A stretch of DNA of 64,000 nucleotides from Gymnorhina tibicen (Eukaryota; Chordata; Aves; Passeriformes; Artamidae): contig VXAZ01018984.1 in NCBI GenBank assembly GCA_013399875.1, forward strand, positions 5,371,503 through 5,435,502, given 5' to 3'. Positions 1-13,400 of this stretch are shown piece after piece. The notes under the pieces are model-generated. The model was not told the origin of the DNA, ran no database searches, and saw nothing but the letters and a program-made list of their open reading frames with translations. The translations under genes and the position numbers were made by a program. Positions within the stretch are counted from its first letter, which is position 1. The number at the start of each line of letters is the position of its first letter.

Positions 1-1226
1 CCAGCCTACATAATGCCCAAGTCATCGAAGTGCCAGAAGTAGTGGGGAATATGATTACCATTTATAACATAGCCTGGTGGACCACAAAGCTGGGCTTCAA
101 GCTGCTCTGGTTGTTGTGAAATTCTCCCAGAGATTTCCAGCCAGTCTTCTCCTCAGCTCATTGACTCTAACCACTTACACCCAAGCAGTCATCTTGTGAC
201 TCACCATGTATTTCTCATGTTGTATTTACATTTTGCTAAGTAATGAGATCTACAATTTCACCACATCTGGTGGAAGCTTGGGGAGTTTTACAGCCTGAAC
301 AAGGAAGAAGATGGTGGGATACTCTCAGCAGAAGGGTCTCATCTTGTGCCCCCTCTTTCCATGAGGGACATGCTGTGTAAGCTCTGGAGCAATGCAGCAG
401 CGTTTTGTCAGCCGAGCCAAGGCTCACCTATCCTGCCTCTCACAAAACTTTGTTGTCTAGCTCTGCACTGGCTTTGTTTGCATGGCTTTGAAATACGTCC
501 ATGTTAAAAGTTCATCACAGGGAATCGCTCACTTTCCAGGCTGCCTTAAAATCACTGTTCTGTTACAGTTTAAAAGCAAATTCATGTTAAAAGGTCTGTC
601 CTTTTTTTCTGGGTAGTGTTCTCAGGATCAATCTGACTTCCCAGGAGTTTTAAAATATAACTCCAGGGTTTGAAAAAGGAAAATCAAACTTCTTTTCTCC
701 CTCCCCTGTGGGAAAAAAAAAAAAGATTTAAGCAATCTCTTTCTTTCCAAAGCTTCCAAGCTCATACATCTCTGAACATCTAAAGAGAGTCTTTTTTCAC
801 TGTTGGCAAATGGTTGTAATGGACTTGCAGTTGTCAGACATGATGTTGTTAGCATGAAATACTTTTTTACACTCGAATCACTCTTTTCAGTGGTTCTTTA
901 TACTGTGTGTCCAGGCGCTCCTTTGCCATGCTTGTGCAAGATGGAGCTGCACGCAAGACTAGCCCTGATATCTCAGTATTTTCATCAACAGCATTATGTT
1001 TCTGCAAGGTTTTGGAGTCTGAGTCTGTTCAGGGCACCTGCAGCTTGCAAGATGCTTTGGAGTCTGTGTTTCAGATTGCAGCTTTCTTGCTGCAGGATTC
1101 AAGTTTAGGTCCATTTAATCTTTCTGGTACTGGTTCTTTGTGCCACAGACAACCTTACTCTGTGTCTGGGATGCGTTAGAAGTCACGTATCACACAACTG
1201 ATGAGATTTTTTCGTTTTACCTTCAG
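1..1226 (+). other. ADGRL3: Intron upstream of the TM1 exon (partial)
   Basis: Non-coding sequence ending in a pyrimidine-rich acceptor (ttttttcgttttaccttcag) at 1226. I find no match to the GPS-proximal ADGRL3 sequence expected in the preceding exon, so that exon lies further upstream. A short A-run sits near 711-724. No repeat family recognised. Confidence 0.75.
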
Positions 1227-1436
1227 CACAGTGATGCAGTCCACGACCTGCTCCTGGACTTCATCACGTGGGTTGGCATCCTGCTTTCACTGGTTTGCCT
1301 CCTGATCTGCATCTTCACCTTCTGCTTCTTCCGTGGACTGCAGAGCGACCGCAACACGATTCACAAGAACTTGTGCATCAGCCTCTTCGTGGCAGAGCTC
1401 CTCTTCCTCATCGGCATCAACCGCACTGACCAGCCG
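1227..1436 (+). CDS. ADGRL3: ADGRL3 exon: TM1, first intracellular loop and TM2
   Basis: The exon encodes 70 complete codons, starting [17 protein letters not shown] and ending [11 protein letters not shown]. It enters and leaves in phase 0. The acceptor is cttcag and the donor gtaagg at 1437. It contains TM1 (about residues 8-33, [20 protein letters not shown]), the short first intracellular loop [14 protein letters not shown], a motif typical of adhesion GPCRs, and TM2 ([17 protein letters not shown]). The preceding exon in the family ends the stalk just after the GPS tethered agonist. Mammalian ADGRL3 has LLLDVITWVG here as I recall it, so the F in [10 protein letters not shown] is a conservative change. 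An open frame continues upstream of 1227 by chance and should not be taken as coding. Confidence 0.96.
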
Positions 1437-1946
1437 GTAAGGGGCAAAGCACTTTCTGCTTCTGTCACAGGCTCTTGTCTCAGCGCATCAGCAATGTTTG
1501 ACCAGCGAGATACATTCCAGCACTGTCTTCATTCCATGCACGAGTCCTCGCAGCACTGGGCCCCTGGCTGATAACTGGGACTCACATGCTGATGCCTGCT
1601 GTGATTTCAGGGGCTGTACGTGTGTTGCTTGTCAATAATGTGTGTGTATGTTTAATAAGCAGGTTGCAAAAATGCTTTTAAACCATGTACATCTTCATAT
1701 GTTTATTTGCCAGATTGTGTACGTGCCTACCTGTGTATCTTTTAATATCATTTATATATGCAAAGATGTGTCTATTTTAAAACAATTCACACGTGTTTTC
1801 CAAGTGAAAAAAAGTTCTTCCTTTGGAGAGGGAAGATAAGAACACCCTCATTTTTATTAAGCCTCCCAGTAAGAGTACTCCTGAGTGTTGCATTAATTAA
1901 TCATGGTACAAACACCTTCCCTTGCTCTTTTTCAATCCTCATGCAG
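1437..1946 (+). other. ADGRL3: Short intron between TM1-TM2 and TM3-TM4 exons
   Basis: A 510-nt GT-AG intron, the shortest in the window. Donor gtaagg, acceptor ctcatgcag. Nothing else recognisable in it. Confidence 0.9.
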
Positions 1947-2167
1947 ATTGCCTGTGCCGTCTTTGCTGCCCTCCTGCACTTCTTCTTCCTGGCAGCTTTC
2001 ACCTGGATGTTCCTGGAGGGGGTGCAGCTCTACATCATGCTGGTGGAGGTTTTTGAGAGCGAGCACTCCCGGAGGAAGTATTTTTACTTGGTCGGGTACG
2101 GCATGCCTGCGCTGATTGTGGCCGTGTCGGCAGCGGTGGACTACCGGAGCTACGGCACGGACAAAGT
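1947..2167 (+). CDS. ADGRL3: ADGRL3 exon: TM3, second intracellular loop, TM4 and start of ECL2
   Basis: The exon has 73 codons plus two bases (phase 0 in, phase 2 out). It begins [18 protein letters not shown] and ends [12 protein letters not shown] plus GT. TM3 carries the cysteine (IACAV) that pairs with the ECL2 cysteine in GPCRs, followed by the family motif [17 protein letters not shown]. The second intracellular loop is [10 protein letters not shown] and TM4 is [18 protein letters not shown]. Donor choice: the junction reads AAAGT|gtgagt. The split codon GT+A gives V and joins to CWLRLD in the next exon, which fixes the end at 2167 instead of the other GT at 2166. Essentially identical to mammalian latrophilin-3 as I recall it. 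Confidence 0.96.
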
Positions 2168-5100
2168 GTGAGTGACCTCGGCATTGCTTGCACCTGCTCA
2201 GGAGAGATGGGAGTGAGGACGAAAAAGGGACATGAGGAGCCCAGAGGGTTTGTTCAGGCAGAGCTCAGCCAGGAGGCATGCCTTGCCTTATCTCTGTGTC
2301 TCCAGTGCAGGACAAATTCCCCACTGGGAAATGATTTGCAAAGGTATTTTCTAGGGAAATCAGTCAAGGAAAATTTTGTCACATCATTGCATAACATCAG
2401 CAGAGGTGACTGTCCTAAGTTTCAGTTTGGTGCTATATCAGCAAGATCCTCTTTCTCTAAGCAAAGAGTATTTCTTATTTGGATGAAGATACTGTTTTCT
2501 TCCTCTGTTTATCAAATTAACTGTTCGATCAAATTAACAGAGCCTGCAAGCAAAATAGGTGGCGAGCGTGGAGTGCATTAGGCTCTTTGCAAATCAGAAC
2601 AGCTATATCATTTATCATTATGAATATTCTTAAGTGTTTTCAACATTGCTGAAGCTGGTATGAAAGCACAATTTAGATAATCATGCAACACTGTCTAATG
2701 GAAAACAAAGGGAAGATTGAGCCTTTGATTCTCTTTGCCATCTTTGCTACAATAGGATTAGCATTGTGTTTTTATTGACTTTTTTTTTTTCTTCCCTTGT
2801 CAGTCTGCCTTTCCAGTCTCACTTAACTGAGTTAAGGGCTCAATATGAAGGCATACATAGCAATGAGCCAGTGGTGGTTCAGAAGCTCTTTTTTAGCGTA
2901 GGTCGGGTCAGGCCATGGCAGCATTTGATCTTCTGTTAAGTTCAACTGCAAATTTTTTGCCTGAAACCTGATTGGTATATGTGAACCTTTATTCCTTGAA
3001 AAAGCAGATCTGTAGAGTGGTGGAACCGCGCATGATCCATTACCATGCCAGCAGGTAGGCTTGGATCCCAGATGGATATTTGTGTTGTGTTCCTCCCAGG
3101 AGTAGGAGAGTAGTGACCTGAATTTGTATAAATGGCATGCTTTGTGGAAAGGAAAGGAAATGGCCCACACAGATAAGGGTAGGAGGGTATAAGTTTTTAA
3201 GGATCTCTACTGATTTATCCAAAGTAGTTTGACTGACTTTTACAGGCCTAGAGGGCAAAGAATGAGTAACACAACAGCTGATTGCCATTTTTGAAGAAGA
3301 CTTTCCATCAGTTGCCACCTGCTTTCTGCCCCAACAAGCTCTTATATTCACTCTCCCTCTTGAGCATTATATAAGCACCTATTGAATCAGGTATGGAAAC
3401 AGTTTGCCTTGTCCCTTTAGACAAATTTATTCTTAACTGTGGTGTTTCTGTGGAGGACATATCACTTCACAGTGGCCTACATCAGGCATGTTGAGCCTCA
3501 AACATATTCCAGCTGTCTGGAAAGTCGGTTCCTGCACGTCTGCCATTGCTGGAGCAGTGTCCCAATCTGTCCAGTTTGCAGTGTAGTATTTTGTGGCTAC
3601 TTTCCACACTGTTCACCCTTTAGCTTTTGCAAACAGGCCTTGGGTGCCCAAATGTTTTTATGGCATGGAAGGTACAGGCAGAAAGTTTGGCTGAAATTCA
3701 CTGAAGGCGAACAACAAAACTTCACTATCTTGGCGTTGAAGAGGCAGCAGTCCTGTGTATGTGCCAATAAAATATGTCTCGCTCCCCACAGCACAAAGTA
3801 GTATTTTTAATGATTAAACATGTATATATAATATTTTGCAAATAAATATTTACAGAGATTTGCAAATCTAAAATATTTATTTATAATTTTTAATTCCAGA
3901 ATGCACAATTTTATCACGTTCTCATAGAGGAGAATAAAAAACATACAGTATGTTTTGTATAACTATCATGCTCCATCTGGTTGATGGATGATGATGTATT
4001 TTTCAGTATAATGTTATTAGAAGGGTAGAACTGATTAGAATTTGTAGTGAACTATATGCCAGGCATACATAATTTGATTGCAAGAAGTTGCTTGGTTTTG
4101 CCAGGTTTTGTAAAACATCCTCTGGAATATATTGCTTGCCTCCCTCTGTTATTTACTGCATTTGTTTAAGCAGGACTTATGGAGCTGTTAGTGTTATTTG
4201 TTTTTTGCCTAGCATTTGGTGCCACCATTCATACATCTCAGAATGATTTGCTTAAACACCCAGTGTAGAGTTTTCTTGGTTTCATTTTTCTTTCTAAATC
4301 CTACCCTCCTGTATCACATGCCTAGATTACATAGCCAGGAAGAGGCAGTTGTTCCTCCCTCTCTTGCTTTACTCATCATGTTGCCTCGGTGCTTGTGATT
4401 TTCTGAAGTGTCCCGTGTCCTTGTATTCATATTGGCATTTTAGATCCTTTTCCTATTCTTTTTTTGTTGTTGTTGTTTTAGAACAGTTCAAACCCCTTAT
4501 ATTAGGAGATTAATTTGCTTTTATGACTAAGCAGCAGCATAGCGGTTCCATTAAAAGAACATCCCATTCAGGCTAGCTGAATTGTGTTCGGTCCTTTCCC
4601 CCAAATAAATCAGAAATGTTGCATCTCACCTTATTCTGATTGTAACCTCTAAAGTAAAGATGAAAAGCAGGAAGCCCCACTGCAGACAGTGTGGTTCCCC
4701 CACATTGCCAAAGGGATTCTGGCAATGCTGTCATGAACTTCCAGTTGACCATTTCTTACAGGCCTTGTCTTCAGCTGCTGTATCTTAAATGGCCACAGCT
4801 CAAGTTTTGCTGCAAAAAAAGAAGATACTTTAAAAAAAAAAAAAAAAGTTACATCGTTTGCCTTGTCCTGTGTGTTAACCAAATCCATCCATCTCCTGGA
4901 TGGATTTGATGTCAAGGACCGTGGTGGGCAGTGCTGCAAAATGCCAAAAAAATAGTATAGAAAATAGTATTTGCAGTTGTTGTTAGTGTTTGAAAATAAC
5001 TTGTGTCTAAAATTCAGTAAAAGCTCAAATATGACTTCAGCAGCCTCCCTTTGAGAGGACTCATGCTAGAAGCAGGGCATCCAAAATCAGCAGCAAGAAG

Positions 5101-8100
5101 CTATTCCATATCTCCATACTTTCCTGGTTTCCATATCGAAGCCTCTTACAAGTTGCGGAGGAAAGCAGCTATGCTTTGAGTGATTCAATATATTTTAGAA
5201 AACACACTTGTAGGTATATTTATCCACTGGTGATCAAATCCATCATGGCAGGGATCTCTCCTTTGTTTCTCTCCCCCTTTCTCCCCCCTTTTGGAATGCT
5301 ATAAAGCAGGATATACACGGTAAGCAATCCAGCTGTCAGAAAGCAAAATGAAAGCCCTGTGTATGTACACAGCCTCCGAGTCCATCAGCCAGGCACCGAC
5401 ATTTCATGCATGTAAATGCTGCTCAGAAAATAGCTTCTAACAATGTGGTCTGTCTTGGGTGGCTCCACTGAACTTGTTTTATTTGCAGTGCTGCTGCCAG
5501 TATTTGGAGGAGGAAGCGTGAGCTATGTGCCTGCTGAACTCCATTAAGCAGAACCTATATTGCACCCTTGAAAGGCATGTCTGGTGCATACATATCCCAT
5601 TACTGCACCCTGACAAGGAGGCTGTACAGCCACGTGAAACAAACCGCTGAGCTCCCATGAACAACATGATATGTTTAGGGCTCTTCAAATTTTATGGTCC
5701 AATGGCAGCTAATGATTGTTTATTGGTTATATTTAATGCACACCAGGGATAGTTTAGCATTTGATTTCTCTTCATCCAGAAAATAGAGTAAACTCTTTGT
5801 AGTCTTTATTACGTAGGAAAAGCTTTAGGTGAATATTGCGAGTTGTCACTGTGGAAAAGGAGGAAATTAAAAAGTAAGGGAGAGCAGTGCCACAGAGCTT
5901 GTCGCAAAAACTGAATGCATTGGGGTGACTCCTAGAAGAAGCAATGGGGTTTTGAGCAGTATTCCCTACAAACACACATTTCCTGATAATCCTCTTGCCT
6001 TGCACTGAGCCCTGAAGGAGCTTAATGGCAGCGAAGCCTAAACTCGTAATGTGGCAAGCCCGTGCTCACAGCACAGCTGCGCGTGGAGGGTCACAAGCAA
6101 CTCGGCAGCCCAAGATTAGCAACTTTGGGAAGTGAGTTGCCTGATTGCTTCCTTGTTTTGAGGAGCTCATTTATGCAGCTCATTGTGCGTGTGGGTTTTT
6201 GTCTTCTAAGGCAAGAAAAGCTCAGTGTGGTACTTGTCTGATTAGCAATTTACAGCTCCACAACGTAATTGGCGGGATGCCTGTGTTTTGATGTTTTGGT
6301 CTTAATTTGCATTTTTAATGAGGTATGACTTAAACAGGTTCAAAGTTTCATCTCTTCCTGATGACCACCAAAAACCCCATCTTTTTTTTTAAAGTCACCT
6401 AAGACTGAGTATCGTACATGGTTTCATAGAAAGGCGAGTTTTCTATTCAAACAAATAAAAAATGATGTCACATTCTTTGAAGTGTGTAGAGAGGCCTAAA
6501 AAAGGCCACCTCTGTTTTTCACAAGCTGTACTCTGGCTTAGGTGAAGCCATCTCTCCTAGGGCTCCTTTTGCTCTGTGCCTGGCCCCCACTTATCCTGAT
6601 GGCAGGACCTGGCTCCTCTGCTGTTTCTCATCCACAGCATCCGTCTCTTGTCACTCAATTGTTTTCTACAGCTGAAGAGACAGATGTTTTAGGGGAGTGG
6701 AGTGGAAAATTTCATCCTTTTTGCTGTCTGGAAAAGGAACCAGTTGCTTTGCTCTTCTTTGCTGAGCCTGGCACAGCTTTTTTGCTCATTCTGTATTTCA
6801 GCTTTCCCTGGTTTTCCCCACATCCCAATCTATAAGCATTCAAAAACAGCTGCACCAGATATGACTGTAGGGTGGTCACCATGCTTCAGGAAATAAAGAG
6901 AGGATTTATGTGTTTCCTCTTCCCCAGGTTTTCCAAGAGCCAGGTCGCTCCTTATGCTGAAGGAAAACCAAGTTGATGGCAACTCAAATACAGTATTCCC
7001 AACTCCTGGGCAGCAGGGGCTGGGGGTTGTTTTGAATGTTAAACTGGCAAAAAAAAAAAAGTCTGAAATATTTTCATTTTAAAAAAAAATAAAACCCCCT
7101 CAACTCTCTGAGTCCTCTCCCACACACCAGCACTCATTATCAGTGGAAAAAAGCGACGGGGCTGCGTATTCCGTGATTTATATACAGCAGCTGAGGCATA
7201 AGCACTAGTTACTCATTTTTCCTGAGGGGGATGGGGTAGGTATAAAGTCTGAAATGCCATGTAATATGTGAGCTGCTGCTATGCGGACATCCTTGTTCAG
7301 GAATGGGGGGGGACTTTTTACAGGGACTTCATTATCCTTGAAACCTCTATTCCTTTGTCAAATCTAGTTGCAATTGGGCGACATTTCAGATGTTATTATG
7401 GGTGATACACAGATGTCATGATCGCATAAACCTTTTCCTATAGGGAATCAGACTCAAGTAGTTTCGAGTCACTCATGTTGTTCCATTACCAGCTGCATCT
7501 AAATCACCTTGAACTTCAGCAGCCACGGAGGAAACAAGATTTCCCAGCAATCACTCTGAAAGCCTCTGTTTGCCTCTCGCATTAAGATTTTGATGCTATC
7601 ACGTGAAGATTCTGGATGAGCAGCTGCAGAGGCAGTTCAGGAATGACAGTCACGGAAGTGACAGTATTTTAATTTGTGACAAATAGCGGTATGAGTATAC
7701 ATATATATATATCAATACATCTCCAACACTGATGAGACCTGAAATTTATATGGTCAGGGCAGGAAGTGAGAAGTTTCTCTACATATTTGAATTTATTCAT
7801 ATCTTGGCTTCTCCCAGTCACAGAGGTTCAGGGCATGTTTTATTCTCTTGTCAGGCATCTCCCGCTGATCATCTCCCATGGGGCTGCTGGCACAGACCTT
7901 TCTGCCTGTTGAAAAGTCCATTGGAAGGGAAAAAACATTAAGCACATACACTAGAGCTGTCATTTGTGAGAATTGCTATCTCTACCACCATGATAAATTC
8001 ATATATACAGTTCCTGTCACTTGCCTAATTACGAAATTCCATTGGATGTTTAGGATAAGAGTGGTTTTATGCTTTCTCAGTCCTTTGTGTATAAACGTAA

Positions 8101-8923
8101 CTGTGATTTGCAGCATTGCAAACACGACAAGATATTATTATTTTAAACATCATGTGAAACTTTCTTGGAATTTACATTTGTCTGTCTTGTAACAAGTCAC
8201 TTCCATTTTATCTTCCTGTCGCCTGGAATGAACTAGGAATGGAAATGTAATTTCCCAGGGGCCTTAAAAAATGTGGGGAGTATTAAATGCGGTTGAAATT
8301 AAGCGATTAATAATTTAGTTTTAGGCCATGAATCAACTTCTTGTGATAGCGCAGACCATATGCAACCCTGGAAACATTAGTAGAAACAAAACACTTGGGA
8401 GGTTCAGGGAAATAAAACACTTTAAAGGGGAAGTTGCCGAACCTAATTAAACTTCAGCCTTCTGTTATCTACTTCATGCTTCCTATTTGCACCGAAGTTT
8501 CTCTGATGTGCTTGCTGGAGAAATGTCATCTTGCGTGACAGCTGACAGACAGCTTGCATTGCATCAGAGCTGGAGAGCAGAGAGGAGCATAAAGCAAAGA
8601 AGAAGCTGTGGATGTTCATCAGACCCCTTCCTTAAAAAACCCCATGGTTTAAGGAGTTTGTCCAACAGATGCAGAAAGCCTTAGCAAATAGGCCTTGTGC
8701 CATTTTCTCCCTGCTTCCTCTAGAGGTAATTATCTTACTCCATCAATAGCGCTGTCAGAAATTGGGCACATAATTCAGCATTTAAATGAACAAGCAATGT
8801 AATATTTCCTGTCTCCCACCGGCGTGTTTTGCAGCTCACATTCTTCTCTGTCACTCGCTCACTCTTGATGTATGTCCTGGGTGCAGTCCTTGAATGCCTT
8901 CTCTCCCCTGTGTTTCATTACAG
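2168..8923 (+). other. ADGRL3: Intron between TM4 and TM5 exons
   Basis: A 6.8-kb intron with donor gtgagt and acceptor tgtttcattacag. It contains AT-rich stretches (3800-3900), poly-A runs near 4830-4846 and 7053-7090, a short TA tract at about 7695-7713, and a 12-bp perfect inverted repeat at 4880-4908 (listed separately). No additional exon or recognised transposable element found. Confidence 0.88.
4880..4908. repeat. Perfect 12-bp inverted repeat with 5-nt loop
   Basis: CAAATCCATCCA (4880-4891) is followed by loop TCTCC and the exact reverse complement TGGATGGATTTG (4897-4908). As RNA it would fold as a small hairpin in the intron. The stem does not extend further on either side, which is shorter than a typical miRNA precursor. 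Function unknown. Confidence 0.85.
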
Positions 8924-8990
8924 ATGTTGGCTCCGACTTGACACCTACTTCATTTGGAGCTTTATAGGACCAGCGACCTTGATAATTATG
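8924..8990 (+). CDS. ADGRL3: ADGRL3 exon: ECL2 cysteine motif and first part of TM5
   Basis: A 67-nt exon. Its first base completes the valine codon from the previous exon and 22 codons follow, from CWLRLDTYFIWSF to IGPATLIIM. CWLRLD is the highly conserved ECL2 motif of adhesion GPCRs; its cysteine forms the disulfide to TM3. The rest enters TM5. Acceptor ttcattacag, donor gtaaga at 8991, phase 0 out. No residue looks unusual for the family. Confidence 0.95.
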
Positions 8991-10365
8991 GTAAGAACTC
9001 CTAATTAACTACTCCATCTCTCAGGTCAAGAAATAAAACTTTTGCTGTCCCTTTTCTCTTTAATTTACACAGATTAATTTGAGGAAGACGTGTTCTTCTT
9101 TGACCCCACCTGGCATAAGCAATTAGACCCTCATTATGAGAGGCTCTTGGCATTGCAAAATACTTGATCAAAATGGACCAGGGAGCTTCAGAACGGGCAC
9201 TTCCAGAGTTTGGTTTCTACCACTGGACATTTAGAAGTGCCAAACTCTGTTTTGGTGCCACTCACCGTTCACACCGTTTTTGAATTCCAGAGTGAAGTTT
9301 TGCATTGATAATGCAAATTTTAAAAAAAAGGAAATCTGGGAGGGGGGGGATGGAAAAATGTCCAAACTGGAAAAGAAGTTTGATGAGGGTTTTTCCTTCC
9401 CAGCAGAAGTTGAAGCTTGTGTGACTTCATGTTTAGCACATTGCCAGCGTATCAGCTAACACAGCAACAAGGTAGAGAACCCAACTTTAGAGACAGCTGG
9501 AGTTTTCTTATACTTTAATCACTACAATATGGCTTAAATAAACCATCCTTTGTTTTGACTAGACTACAGTTTGGCTAGCACAGAAAACCAGGCGCTCTCA
9601 CTTCAATGCAGACATTGTCTCTGCTTCTTCTGCTTCTCCTGCAACTTGGGAGCCATTTCAGCAGCCTTCCACATCAGGAAGGGGGCCATGCCACCAACTC
9701 CAACTGTTGGGTTTTTTTCTCCCTTAAGCAATTCATTCATAAAAAGATATCTTCCCTTTTTGATCATGTCCCAAATCCTATGCTGGGCTTTTAGGAAACT
9801 CCTTTCCAGGAGTTGGCAGCCTTGTGAACACTGAGGCATGGAAACACCATCCCATCTTTTACAGAACAAATCGAACTCTGTTTCCTTTTTGGTTTTCAAC
9901 TTTGCATTGTGCTAAGCATCAGCTGTGATTTCCCTGCCCATCTGCCCTGTTACACTGTGTTTAAAGGGTATATTCACAGAAAAAGATGCTTTTATGCTTT
10001 GTTACAATGGGGCTGCCTAAGTAAGATGCTTTGCGTGACTTTTCATGACCTCTCAGACACAGAAAAGCCCTTACAGCAAGTATTTTTGATTTTCCATAAT
10101 GCTGTTTGAAGCACTACAGTTGAGGCCTTGTACCAGCAGTGCCACAGCTCTGGTAAGGCTGTGGCATCACCAGTCCTGCAATCTACAGGCCAGCTCACCT
10201 TATAAAATGCTTAGAAATTTTCTTTGATTCAGTCACTGTAAAACTGTACTGTGAGCTAATTTCCTACAGTAACCCATCTGTTACAGAGAAGGAGCTGACT
10301 TTATCCCCATCATGTTGTGCTGTGTCACGTAATTCTTTTTTTTTTTCCTTCCCCTTCCATTGCAG
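8991..10365 (+). other. ADGRL3: Intron within TM5
   Basis: A 1375-nt GT-AG intron. The acceptor is preceded by a long T/C tract (10336-10360). No further feature recognised. Confidence 0.88.
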
Positions 10366-10457
10366 CTTAATGTCATCTTTCTTGGGATTGCTCTCTATAA
10401 AATGTTTCATCATACTGCCATACTGAAACCTGAATCTGGATGTCTTGACAATATCAA
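10366..10457 (+). CDS. ADGRL3: ADGRL3 exon: end of TM5 and start of third intracellular loop
   Basis: A 92-nt exon with 30 codons plus two bases. It starts LNVIFLGIALYKMFHHTAIL and ends KPESGCLDNI plus AA. LNVIFLGIALYKMF closes TM5, and the rest is the membrane-proximal part of intracellular loop 3, which contacts G proteins. The two trailing bases AA make K (AA+G) when joined directly to the TM6 exon, or N (AA+C) when the 27-nt cassette is included. Donor gtaagt at 10458 is near consensus. Confidence 0.95.
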
Positions 10458-13400
10458 GTAAGTGGTTTTTCTCTGCCTGTTTCTGTCTTTTGCTGTTTAT
10501 TCCCTCATTCCTCTGAGGAGAAAAACAGGAAACAGCTCTGCCAGCAGAAGTGCTAACCAGGGATAATACCTTGGGCTATGGCACTGCAGAGTGGTTTCTA
10601 AAAGATACCAAGTGGCTGATGATGAAGCACTATACTGGGATTTGGCTGCCATTGGTAGCATTTTCCATTCAATTTTGCATGGAGGCGGCAAAGCTACATT
10701 TTCTGTCCTTGAAGCAGGTAACCTTCTAGTCTGTGTAAAGGAAATTGTGCCCAATAATTACCAGCTAATTATTGCAGTCTCTATAGGGAAGGTGTTGAAA
10801 CTGTTGATTATTACTACTTCTCTGTGCTCTGAGGGCGGCTGCCTTTACTTCTTTTCTGTTTGTTTTGGCCCCTGACAGATTCCACGACCCAAATTCTCCC
10901 CAAAGTCTGACTGCTTTCAGCAAGGTTATTGAGGATTTACCTGGGGGTGCCCACATCAGCGGGTGGATGTGCTTGCCAGCCAAAGCATGTTTTGCCCTTG
11001 TACTGGGTTAACATCTGAGCCTGGGCATCTTACTGTCTAGCAAGCTGCTTCATTATATTGAGAGAGTATTAGTCTCTGTCAGTGCCTGTTTATTCAACTA
11101 CCTCTGGCTTTAATTACTCTCTTCAAAAATACAAGTGAGATTTCAGGTGCGGCGCATGATAAGATTGGGAGCCTGCTAATTAATAAAACCATCTAATGAG
11201 CTTCAGGAGGAGGAAATTGTTGGGAGTCAGCACTTTACTGCTCACCCAGGAAAGGAGAGCGTGGTGCAACGCGGCTTGAAGTGCGTTCTTCTGTCTCTTT
11301 CGTGGTAGGAAAGGGAGAAGAGGAGTAAGGGGAGCTCGTTAGAAGGTGTCTGAATTGCACAGTTGCAAGGCAGCTCTCAGCAAGGCTGTTGTTCTTACTT
11401 CTGAGCCACTCCTGCAGATGCAGCTTTAATTTAAATCAGGTCAGGGCCCTTCCTGAAAACTTTTCTCAGCAGGCGAGGCTTGCAATGCCATTGGTGTGCC
11501 ATGATCTGGCATGGTCCTTTGGGTGAAGTTTTAGTGTCCTAGCTGCAGCTTCTCCGTCAAGGGTTGGGACGAAAGGGAACTGGGGTACAAATGCAAGCCT
11601 TGCAAACCCCAGTGAGCTCAGAAACCCACAGAACCCTCATTTGCCCGGGTTGTGGGTAGGCTGCTCTGCAGTGAGCCTCAATTTCTCCAGCCTTCGCTCT
11701 GCTATAAAATGAAATTAGAGGAGCAATCCCTCCTGGATGTCCAGGATTGATCCCAGAAAGATAGTCTGTCATTTGATCTTGGATGAGGCATTAAAGGCAC
11801 GGTACATTTAATAACATTTATTAATATGGCTACTTGTCATGCATTAGTGCTATGGGATTGCTCGCTGAGAACAGTCTCTCTAAGGTTACCCACACAAAAT
11901 CTGTTTGGAAAGCCTTGCAATATGACATTTAAATTAAAAACTGGGGAGAAAAAAACAACAACAAAGCCCTATAATTAAAACAGAAATAATAAATGCCTAC
12001 TAAATAATCTTCTTGAGTTAATCTCTAGTATCTTTGTTTAAAATGCCAGGAATTTATACAACCAGTTGCATCAATTATAATGTCATTGTAAAATATTTTA
12101 TAGGTTCTTTGGCAGATGAGTGTCTATTCCTGATTTGACTTCATTAAAACGTTTTGAAAACACAAGCAATTAAAATACTTTTAAGTATGTTGCTGATACT
12201 CTTCCAAATGTGTTGCTTCATTACAAATTCCTTTTTATGCTTGAGAAAATAAGAGCAACATAATACAAACTCAGGAAGACCCCAGGCTCACCCTAGGAAG
12301 TTTATCAAACCAAGCATTCAGAACAGACTTGATTGTAATTTCTGAATACCTGAGCAGGACATCATTAAGTCTTTAAATTCAAGACATGTGCTCTCAATGT
12401 TGGATGTGCTTGGGTTAGGAGGAAGTGCAGATTTGTAACAGAGAAGGGAATTCACCTTGGAGGGAGGTTTCCTAGGGAAGCAAGGGGCTTGCAATGTACA
12501 GAAAATTTTTCAGTAAGATCATAGTTGTCTTCTAGATACAATCATAGTCTTGTTGCAGGTAAGATCGTGGTCTTCCTCCATAGTCATTGGCTTCAACTCA
12601 GTTGCAAAATGTAGATGTGTTACAGCAGCTCTGGAATAAAAAAGCCACAGAAGACGTTATTTCACAGAGGACCACAAAGATCCTTTCTGAGCTTCCCTCT
12701 GTGGGTCTACAGGATTAGTAAAAAGGCACCCAGGTCCCAGAGCCTTGCATCTTGTTTTATCGGTTTATATTTAATAAAACAAACCGAACCAAGGGCCTGT
12801 ATTGGAGGGCCCCTTGCTGCCATCTGCATGTGACAGCTTTACAGCACATGGAGAGCTGAATGAGAGTTTGTTCTCCCAGTTCATTTCCTAGCATTACTCT
12901 GTGTTAGGCTGTGGTGAAGCTCTCGCATCATAAATCCTGAGCCTGTTTAACAACAGCAAAATACTTGATTCCCTATGGCAACGTAAAAATAAAGGCCATA
13001 AAATATTTTAATAGGCTGTTAATAAGCGCCCCTGCAATCTGGTCCTTGCCTATGTCACTTTAAAGGTTAGAAATACATTATGAAGTATAGAAAATAGAGA
13101 GCCAAATAACTCCACTTAAATTAATGAACTTGATAAGGGATCAGGTGTCACCTGGGATACCTTTAATTACTGCACCAACAGAAAAGCCATTCAAAGGGCA
13201 GTGCCTGAACCAGATGCTGTGTGGCTGATAGATTTGTAGGCACTGTGCAAAGTTGTAAAAATAAACTTCCCTAACCTTCAGGAACAGTCCCTGGATTATT
13301 GTGCCAGCATGGGAGATTCTGACATTCCTGCGGTGGGGCACTGGTTACCCAGGGGTTACCCAGCAAGAGATTTGATGAGTACAGAGCTGGTTTATTTTTA

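Noticed and set aside
1140..1226. Open frame continuing upstream of the TM1 exon
   Set aside because: The acceptor cttcag at 1221-1226 and homology starting at HSDAVHD place the exon start at 1227; the upstream peptide does not resemble the ADGRL3 stalk.
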